Positions 58,559 to 64,000 of a DNA stretch of 64,000 nucleotides are shown here, in pieces (position 1 is the first letter of the stretch; every line of letters begins with the position of its first letter). The notes beneath the pieces are model-generated. The model ran no database searches. It was not told the origin of the DNA and saw only the letters and a list, made by a program, of their open reading frames with translations. The stretch lies in the NCBI RefSeq assembly GCF_004348895.1, contig NZ_RRZK01000007.1, positions 186,001 to 250,000 on the forward strand, given 5' to 3'. Made by a program: the position numbers and the translations under genes. Origin of the DNA: Pseudomonas vancouverensis (GTDB taxonomy: Bacteria > Pseudomonadota > Gammaproteobacteria > Pseudomonadales > Pseudomonadaceae).

Positions 58559-58567
58559 GGAAATCGA

Positions 58568-58891
58568 ATGGATTTGGTACTCGACCTGCTCGCCACGGTG
58601 TCCCGCTGGAGCCGCAGCAACCTCTCGGAAATCGCCCTAGCCCTGGTGGGGTGCCTGCTGGTGTTGTTCGGGGCGGATTTCAAAGGCTGGGTCGAACAAC
58701 GCCTGGGCAGCATCGCCGGCGCCTTGCGCGTGCCGTTGATGGCCCTGCTGTGCATGATCGGCAGCGGCGCTGCGCTGATCTACGCGACGCCTTGGGTGGT
58801 GCGCGGCTTGAGCCAATTCAACAACTACAGCCTGGCGCCGGTGTTGTTGGTGGTGCTGGTATTGATTGGCGTGGTCGCCGATCGCCGCTGA
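58568..58891 (+). CDS. DUF3392 family membrane protein
   Basis: A 107-residue protein with about three membrane helices (EIALALVGCLLVLFGADFKGW; PLMALLCMIGSGAALIYATPWVV; YSLAPVLLVVLVLIGVVA). No function is known. It lies nine bases after hemW with AAGGAAA and probably ends that transcript, before the REPIN at 58913. Confidence 0.85.
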   Translation: MDLVLDLLATVSRWSRSNLSEIALALVGCLLVLFGADFKGWVEQRLGSIAGALRVPLMALLCMIGSGAALIYATPWVVRGLSQFNNYSLAPVLLVVLVLIGVVADRR

Positions 58892-58912
58892 TTTCAGCAA
58901 CACCTTAAAACA

Positions 58913-59006
58913 ACTGTGGGAGCGAGCTTGCTCGCGATGAGGCCATCACATTCAACATCTCTGTTGTCTGTCATGCCGCCATCGCGAGCAGGCTCGCTCC
59001 CACAGT
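58913..59006. repeat. REPIN between the DUF3392 and trmB genes
   Basis: ACTGTGGGAGCGAGCTTGCT (from 58913) faces the inverted copy ending in GCTCCCACAGT at 59006, two bases from the trmB stop and followed by Ts on the plus strand. Lying between convergent genes, it is a probable terminator. Confidence 0.9.
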
Positions 59007-59008
59007 TT

Positions 59009-59734
59009 TTACGCCAGTTTTTCGAACTTCAAATCCCACACGCCATGCCCAAGACGTTCGCCACGGCGTTCGAACTTGGTGATCGGGCGCTCGACCGGAC
59101 GCGGCACGCACTTGCCGTCTTCAGCGAGGTTGCGGTAACCCGGCGCAACGTTCATCACTTCCAGCATGTACTCGGCATAGGGTTCCCAGTCGGTGGCCAT
59201 GTGCAGAATGCCGCCCACCTTCAGCTTGCTGCGTACCAGTTCGGCGAACGATGCCTGCACGATGCGACGCTTGTGATGACGGCTCTTGTGCCATGGATCC
59301 GGGAAAAACAGCATCAGGCGATCGAGGCTGTTGTCGGCCACGCAGCGGTTGAGCACTTCGATGGCGTCGCAATCGTAGACACGCAGGTTGGTCAAACCCT
59401 GGGTCAGCACGCCATTGAGCAGCGCGCCGACACCCGGACGGTGAACTTCGACACCAATGAAATCCTGCTCCGGCGCAGCCGCGGCCATTTCCAGCAGCGA
59501 ATGGCCCATGCCGAAACCGATTTCCAGCGAGCGTGGGGCCGAACGGCCGAACACTTGATCGTAGTCCACCGGCGCGTCGGCCAGCGGCAGCACGAACAGC
59601 GGCGTGCCCTGCTCCAGACCTTTCTGCTGGCCTTCGGTCATGCGCCCGGCACGCATCACGAAACTCTTGATGCGGCGGTGTTGGCGCTCGTCGCCTTCTT
59701 CCGTCTGGATAGGCGTGTCGTTCGATTCAGTCAT
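59009..59734 (-). CDS. trmB: tRNA (guanine-N7-)-methyltransferase
   Basis: TrmB makes m7G46 in tRNA variable loops. The 241-residue protein has a charged N-terminal extension, [16 protein letters not shown], motif [29 protein letters not shown], and the hallmark [18 protein letters not shown] 59734 is used; the in-frame TTG at 59737 is unlikely. It follows thiG by nine bases, so it probably shares the thi transcript. Confidence 0.96.
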   Translation of the reverse strand: MTESNDTPIQTEEGDERQHRRIKSFVMRAGRMTEGQQKGLEQGTPLFVLPLADAPVDYDQVFGRSAPRSLEIGFGMGHSLLEMAAAAPEQDFIGVEVHRPGVGALLNGVLTQGLTNLRVYDCDAIEVLNRCVADNSLDRLMLFFPDPWHKSRHHKRRIVQASFAELVRSKLKVGGILHMATDWEPYAEYMLEVMNVAPGYRNLAEDGKCVPRPVERPITKFERRGERLGHGVWDLKFEKLA

Positions 59735-59743
59735 CAATAACTC

Positions 59744-60538
59744 TTACTTGATCAGACCATCCAGCGGCGAAGAGGCGCTGGCATAGAGTTTCTTCGGCAT
59801 GCGGCCGGCGAGGTAGGCCAGGCGGCCTGCGACGATCGCATGTTTCATGGCTTCAGCCATCATCACCGGCTGCTGGGCATGGGCAATGGCCGAGTTCATC
59901 AGCACTGCATCGCAACCCAGCTCCATGGCGATGGTGGCATCGGATGCAGTACCGACACCGGCATCCACCAGCACTGGAATTTTCGCTTCTTCGAGGATGA
60001 TCTGCAGGTTGTACGGGTTGCAAATCCCCAGGCCGGAACCGATCAGACCGGCCAGCGGCATGACCGCGATGCAGCCGATTTCCGCCAGTTGCCGCGCAAC
60101 GATCGGGTCATCGCTGGTGTAGACCATCACGTCGAAGCCTTCCTTGACCAGGGTTTCCGCAGCCTTGAGGGTTTCGATCACGTTGGGGAACAGGGTTTTC
60201 TGGTCGGCCAGCACTTCCAGCTTCACCAGGTTGTGTCCATCGAGCAGCTCACGGGCCAGGCGGCAGGTGCGCACGGCTTCGATGGCGTCGTAGCAACCGG
60301 CGGTGTTCGGCAGGAAGGTGTAGCGATCCGGCGACAGGACTTCGAGCAGGTTCGGCTCGCCCTCGATCTGGCCGAGGTTGGTGCGGCGCACGGCGAACGT
60401 GACAATCTCGGCACCCGAGGCTTCGATGGCCGAACGGGTTTCTGCCATGTCACGGTACTTGCCGGTGCCGACCAGCAAACGCGACTGGTAAGTACGACCG
60501 GCCAGGACGAAAGGCTTGTCGCTACGAACGATGCTCAT
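59744..60538 (-). CDS. thiG: Thiazole synthase
   Basis: ThiG forms the thiazole phosphate of thiamine from deoxyxylulose 5-phosphate, dehydroglycine and ThiS-thiocarboxylate. The 264-residue TIM-barrel protein shows the Schiff-base lysine K106 in [20 protein letters not shown] and [28 protein letters not shown] phosphate site (residues about 184-207). ATG 60538 gives the family N-terminus; the 17 residues possible upstream are in the 60-bp gap after thiS. Confidence 0.96.
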   Translation of the reverse strand: MSIVRSDKPFVLAGRTYQSRLLVGTGKYRDMAETRSAIEASGAEIVTFAVRRTNLGQIEGEPNLLEVLSPDRYTFLPNTAGCYDAIEAVRTCRLARELLDGHNLVKLEVLADQKTLFPNVIETLKAAETLVKEGFDVMVYTSDDPIVARQLAEIGCIAVMPLAGLIGSGLGICNPYNLQIILEEAKIPVLVDAGVGTASDATIAMELGCDAVLMNSAIAHAQQPVMMAEAMKHAIVAGRLAYLAGRMPKKLYASASSPLDGLIK

Positions 60539-60598
60539 GGGAAATCCTCTGTAGGAGTGAGGGTCTTGCAGAATTCTGTGGCAGGACAATCGCGATGA

Positions 60599-60799
60599 CT
60601 AGCCGCCGCCGATGGCGTGCACCACTTCGACATTGTCGCCGTCGTTCAGGGTGGTATCGGCATGCTGACTGCGCGGGACGATATCCAGATTGAGTTCGAC
60701 CGCGACCCGGCGTCCGGTCAGGTCCAGACGGGTCAACAGGGCCGCAACGGTTTCACCGTCGGGCAGTTCAAAGGATTCGCCGTTCAACTGAATGCGCAT
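60599..60799 (-). CDS. thiS: Sulfur carrier protein ThiS
   Basis: A 66-residue ubiquitin-like protein ending in the required Gly-Gly (VVHAIGGG), which is adenylated and thiocarboxylated to donate sulfur to Thi[16 protein letters not shown] is the usual start; ATGs at 60814 and 60817 would add five or six residues. The ribosome site is weak. Confidence 0.93.
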   Translation of the reverse strand: MRIQLNGESFELPDGETVAALLTRLDLTGRRVAVELNLDIVPRSQHADTTLNDGDNVEVVHAIGGG

Positions 60800-60870
60800 G
60801 CCGGATGCCGCCATCATTTTTAGGGGCTGGCATTCTAGCCCGATCGTGACCTAAAGGTCAGCAATAAGCG

Positions 60871-61251
60871 TTAGGCGGTCAGCGGCAAGCGCCAGGCGGC
60901 AAGGCCCAGGCAAAGCCAGCCCGCAAGGAAGGCCAGGCCACCGAACGGGGTGATGATGCCGAGCTTGCTGATACCGGTCAGGGTCAGCACATACAGGCTG
61001 CCGGAGAACAGCAGGATGCCGATAGCAAAGGATGCTCCAGCCCAGGTCACCAGACGCCCGGGAATCTGCGTGGCCAGCAGCGCAACACCCAGCAACGCCA
61101 GGGTGTGCACCAGTTGGTAGGTGACGCCGGTGTGAAAAATCGCCAGGTATTCAGGTGTCAGGCGGTTTTTTAGGCCGTGGGCAGCAAAGGCCCCGAGACC
61201 AACACCGGTGAAGCCGAAAAAAGCGGCCAGCATCAGAAAGCCACGCAGCAT
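60871..61251 (-). CDS. DUF423 family membrane protein (YgdD-like)
   Basis: A 126-residue protein with four hydrophobic helices and the family N-terminus FFGFTGVGLGAFAAHGLKNRL followed by FHTGVTYQLVHTLALLGVAL. The family is of unknown function. It diverges from mtgA and lies 71 bp upstream of thiS. Confidence 0.9.
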   Translation of the reverse strand: MLRGFLMLAAFFGFTGVGLGAFAAHGLKNRLTPEYLAIFHTGVTYQLVHTLALLGVALLATQIPGRLVTWAGASFAIGILLFSGSLYVLTLTGISKLGIITPFGGLAFLAGWLCLGLAAWRLPLTA

Positions 61252-61325
61252 GAAGAACTCCAGTCAGACTCGATCAACAGGGTCTGTATAATGGCCCGCT
61301 CAACGGGTTCGGCCAAGCCATCTCT

Positions 61326-62048
61326 ATGCTGCGTTTATTTTTCCGTCGATTCACCAAGGCCGTGCTCTGGTTCATGGGTGCCAGCGTATTGCTGGTCCTG
61401 CTGTTTCGCGTCGTGCCGCCACCGGGTACGGCGCTGATGGTCGAGCGCAAGATCGAATCCTGGGTCGACGGCGAACCGATTGACCTGCAGCGCACCTGGA
61501 AGCCCTGGGATGAAATCTCCGACGATTTGAAAGTCGCGGTCATTGCCGGTGAAGACCAGAAATTCTCTGAGCATTGGGGTTTCGATTTCGGCGCCATCCA
61601 GGCGGCGTTTGCCCATAACGAACGCGGCGGCTCGATTCGGGGCGCCAGCACCTTGAGCCAGCAAGTGTCGAAGAACCTGTTCCTGTGGTCCGGCCGCAGC
61701 TATCTGCGCAAAGGTCTCGAAGCCTGGTTTACCGGGCTGATCGAAGTGTTCTGGCCCAAGCAGCGGATCCTTGAGGTGTACCTCAATAGCGTCGAGTGGG
61801 ACGAAGGCGTGTTTGGTGCCGAAGCAGCAGCCAGGCATCACTTTGGCGTCAGCGCGAAGAACCTCAGCCGCCAGCAGTCGAGCCTGTTGGCGGCTGTGCT
61901 GCCCAACCCGCGGGTGTGGAGTGCCAGCCACCCGACTTCCTACGTGGCACGACGCGCCGGCTGGATTCGCCAGCAGATGAGCCAGTTGGGCGGTGACAGT
62001 TATCTGGTGGGACTCAATGATTCACGCCGGGCGCCTTGGGCCCAATAG
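61326..62048 (+). CDS. mtgA: Monofunctional peptidoglycan glycosyltransferase
   Basis: MtgA polymerises lipid II into glycan strands without a transpeptidase domain. The 240-residue protein has one N-terminal membrane anchor (AVLWFMGASVLLVLLFRVV) and GT51 motifs: AGEDQKFSEHWGFDF (catalytic Glu), RGASTLSQQVSKNLFLW, RKGLEAWFTGLIEVFWPKQR and ILEVYLNSVEWDEGVFG. It converges with rpoH over a strong shared terminator. Confidence 0.96.
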   Translation: MLRLFFRRFTKAVLWFMGASVLLVLLFRVVPPPGTALMVERKIESWVDGEPIDLQRTWKPWDEISDDLKVAVIAGEDQKFSEHWGFDFGAIQAAFAHNERGGSIRGASTLSQQVSKNLFLWSGRSYLRKGLEAWFTGLIEVFWPKQRILEVYLNSVEWDEGVFGAEAAARHHFGVSAKNLSRQQSSLLAAVLPNPRVWSASHPTSYVARRAGWIRQQMSQLGGDSYLVGLNDSRRAPWAQ

Positions 62049-62108
62049 CCAATCCACAGACTTCCAGACACCACAAATCCCACTTTGATTTTGTGGGAGA
62101 CCAGAAAC

Positions 62109-62141
62109 AAAAACGCCCCGATCAATGATCGGGGCGTTTTT
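62109..62141. terminator. Bidirectional intrinsic terminator between mtgA and rpoH
   Basis: AAAAACGCCCCGATC (62109-62123), AAT loop, GATCGGGGCGTTTTT (62127-62141): a perfect 15-bp stem with A and T runs on both sides. Confidence 0.95.
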
Positions 62142-62159
62142 TTATTGCCTGTCGTGCGG

Positions 62160-63014
62160 TTATGCAGCGATCGACAACTTGAGCTTGTTCATCGCGCTTT
62201 TCTCAAGCTGGCGAATACGCTCGGCCGACACGTTGTACTTCTGCGCCAGGTCATGCAGCGTGGCTTTTTCTTCTGCCAGCCAGCGCTGGTAGAGGATGTC
62301 ACGACTGCGGTCGTCCAGCACTTCCAGCGCTTCGTGCAGGTTGTGGTTGGAGTTGTCGCTCCAGTCGGCATCTTCCAGTTGACGCGCCGGGTCATACCGG
62401 TGGTCTTCCAGGTAATTGGCTGGCGACTGGAATGCACTGTCGTCGTCCGCTTCGGCAGCCGGATCGAACGCCATGTCATGGCCAGTCAGGCGGCTTTCCA
62501 TCTCGCGCACTTCCCGCGGCTCAACGCCCAGGCTTTCCGCCACGCGATGGACTTCCTCGTTGTTCAACCAGGCCAGGCGTTTCTTCTGACTGCGCAGGTT
62601 GAAGAACAGCTTGCGCTGGGCCTTGGTGGTCGCCACTTTCACGATGCGCCAGTTGCGCAGGATGAATTCGTGGATTTCCGCCTTGATCCAGTGCACGGCA
62701 AAAGAGACCAGGCGCACACCCATTTCCGGGTTGAAGCGTTTCACGGCCTTCATCAGGCCAACGTTGCCTTCCTGGATCAGGTCAGCCTGAGCCAGACCGT
62801 AGCCGGAATAGCTACGGGCGATATGTACGACAAAACGCAGGTGGGCGAGCACCATCTGCCGAGCCGCCCCCAGATCCTGCTCATAATAGAGACTCTCGGC
62901 CAGTTCACGCTCCTGCTCCGGCGACAGCAATGGAATGCTGTTGACGGTGTGCACATAGGCCTCCAGGTTCGCACCCGGGACCAGAGCATATGCAGGTTGC
63001 AAAGAATTGGTCAT
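62160..63014 (-). CDS. rpoH: RNA polymerase sigma-32 (heat shock) factor
   Basis: RpoH directs RNA polymerase to heat-shock promoters. The 284-residue protein has region 2 ([38 protein letters not shown]), the RpoH box near [15 protein letters not shown], and region 4 ([20 protein letters not shown]). GGAGG precedes ATG 63014. Its leader (63015-63134) may carry temperature control as in enterobacteria, but I could not define a structure. It follows ftsX, the usual ftsYEX-rpoH order. Confidence 0.97.
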   Translation of the reverse strand: MTNSLQPAYALVPGANLEAYVHTVNSIPLLSPEQERELAESLYYEQDLGAARQMVLAHLRFVVHIARSYSGYGLAQADLIQEGNVGLMKAVKRFNPEMGVRLVSFAVHWIKAEIHEFILRNWRIVKVATTKAQRKLFFNLRSQKKRLAWLNNEEVHRVAESLGVEPREVREMESRLTGHDMAFDPAAEADDDSAFQSPANYLEDHRYDPARQLEDADWSDNSNHNLHEALEVLDDRSRDILYQRWLAEEKATLHDLAQKYNVSAERIRQLEKSAMNKLKLSIAA

Positions 63015-63134
63015 ACGAAAAAACCTCCGACTTACAAACTCGTGCAGTTCAGCACTGCGAAAATTGACCGGAAACCGAAGAACAAGTTCCCTAAAACCCA
63101 TAACTGCTGAAAGGTCAATACGAGCAAAATGATA

Positions 63135-64000
63135 CTACTTAGGCGCAAGCTCCCTCAGGTGGCGAGCGACTGCAATCCATGCACCGATATACCCCAACAG
63201 CACCGCGCCAAGCAAGAGAGACAGACCGTCGGCAACCGGCACGCCCGCCAGGGCAAAATCGCTACCGTACAAACCTGCCAGCCCTACCACGGCGTCGTTC
63301 AGCCAGTTCAGGCCAAACGCGAGCACGCCCCAAGACAGAATCCCCGCACCGAAGCCATACAACGCGCCCATATACAGGAAGGGCCTGCGTACATAGCTGT
63401 CCGTGCCGCCGACCAGTTTAATCACTTCTATCTCTGTGCGGCGGTTTTCAATATGAAGACGAATGGTATTGCCTATCACCAAAAGTAATGCAGAAACCAG
63501 AAGCACGGTCAGACCGAAGACAAAGCGGTCACCCAGCTTGAGGATGGCTGCCAGACGCTCGACCCAGACTAGATCAAGTTGCGCCTGTTGTACCTTGGGC
63601 AGCTCGGATAGTTTTTGTCTTAATGCTTCAAGCGCCGGCTTGTCGACTTCGTTCGGCGTCACCAGAACCACGCCCGGCAAGGGGTTCTCCGGCAATTCCT
63701 TGAGCGCCTCGCCCAGCCCGGACTGCTGCTGGAACTCTTCCAGCGCCTGTTCGCGACCGACATATTCGGCATCGGCAACACCCGGCATCTTCTTGATCTG
63801 TTCGCGCAAGGCTTCGCCTTCAACCGGCTTGGCTTCAAGATCCAGGTACAGGGAAATCTGCGCCGCACGCTGCCAGGAACCACCCAGGCGCTCGACGTTA
63901 CTTAGCAAAAGTGACAGCCCCATGGGCAAACTCAATGCGACCGCCATCACCATGCAGGTGAAAAAACTGCCGATCGGCTGCTTGCCCAGACGGCGCAGGC
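63135..64000 (-). CDS. ftsX: Cell division protein FtsX, 3' part (cut by the window edge)
   Basis: FtsX is the membrane subunit of the FtsEX complex that activates peptidoglycan hydrolases at the septum. The frame is open to the right edge, giving the C-terminal 287 or so residues: a first membrane helix (MVMAVALSLPMGLSLLLSNV), the periplasmic loop (about 130 residues), then three more helices (FGLTVLLVSALLLVIGNTIRL; FLYMGALYGFGAGILSWGVLAF; LLLGAVLLGYIGAWIAVARHL). ENRRTEIEVIKLVGGTDSYVRRPFL is the conserved cytoplasmic segment, given here by position after the second helix. The N-terminus lies outside the window. Confidence 0.95.
   Translation of the reverse strand, partial: LRRLGKQPIGSFFTCMVMAVALSLPMGLSLLLSNVERLGGSWQRAAQISLYLDLEAKPVEGEALREQIKKMPGVADAEYVGREQALEEFQQQSGLGEALKELPENPLPGVVLVTPNEVDKPALEALRQKLSELPKVQQAQLDLVWVERLAAILKLGDRFVFGLTVLLVSALLLVIGNTIRLHIENRRTEIEVIKLVGGTDSYVRRPFLYMGALYGFGAGILSWGVLAFGLNWLNDAVVGLAGLYGSDFALAGVPVADGLSLLLGAVLLGYIGAWIAVARHLRELAPK

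Overview
The window is a piece of a Pseudomonas chromosome, most likely of the P. fluorescens group. Several gene blocks follow the order I recall for P. aeruginosa PAO1 around PA0375 to PA0548 (tkt-regulator-metK; ahcY-metF; amine oxidase-bioA-rsmE; pilGHIJ-chpA; gshB-tonB3-yqgE-ruvX-pyrRBC'; pilT-yggS-proC-yggT-metXW-rdgB-hemW; trmB-thiGS-mtgA-rpoH-ftsX). GC-rich codon use and many REP/REPIN palindromes between genes fit the same group. I see no prophage, insertion sequence, CRISPR array, rRNA or tRNA.

Layout. 1-3.7 kb: 5' part of transketolase, then divergently an ArsR-methyltransferase fusion regulator followed by metK, with a perfect 26-bp palindrome upstream. 3.9-11.5 kb: ligB, a DUF1090 protein, a cytochrome c' lipoprotein, mltA, a MAPEG protein and three transporters. 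11.7-14.9 kb: thioesterase, then ahcY behind an S-adenosylhomocysteine riboswitch, and metF. 15-24.6 kb: a solute-binding protein, rhlE, a cytochrome b561/YceI pair, an exported amine oxidase with a histone-H1-like tail, bioA, rsmE and a hemolysin III-type protein. 24.9-33.2 kb: the complete malonate decarboxylase cluster (mdcABCDEGH, madLM) with its LysR regulator mdcR facing it. 33.3-43.2 kb: the Pil-Chp chemosensory cluster (pilGHIJ, chpA, chpC). 43.6-49.7 kb: gshB, a tonB, yqgE, ruvX, pyrR, pyrB and a catalytically dead dihydroorotase. 49.7-58.9 kb: TM2 protein, NlpC/P60 peptidase, pilT and a long gene train from yggS to hemW. 59-64 kb: trmB, thiG, thiS, mtgA, rpoH and the truncated ftsX.

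Two themes connect the parts. The S-adenosylmethionine cycle appears as metK (makes SAM), ahcY (removes SAH), metF (methyl-folate) and metXW (homocysteine supply), with at least two probable SAH/SAM-sensing controls: an RNA aptamer at ahcY and a SahR-like protein before metK. Type IV pilus twitching appears as pilGHIJ-chpA-chpC, pilT and a nearby tonB. The Chp cluster leaves no room for the adaptation enzymes PilK (CheR-like) and ChpB (CheB-like), and the mdc cluster follows directly after chpC.

Most of the window is ordinary core genome. The points most worth a second look are the ahcY leader, where the sequence supports a specific translational switch, the palindrome before the SahR-like gene, the amine oxidase tail, and the reduced Chp locus.
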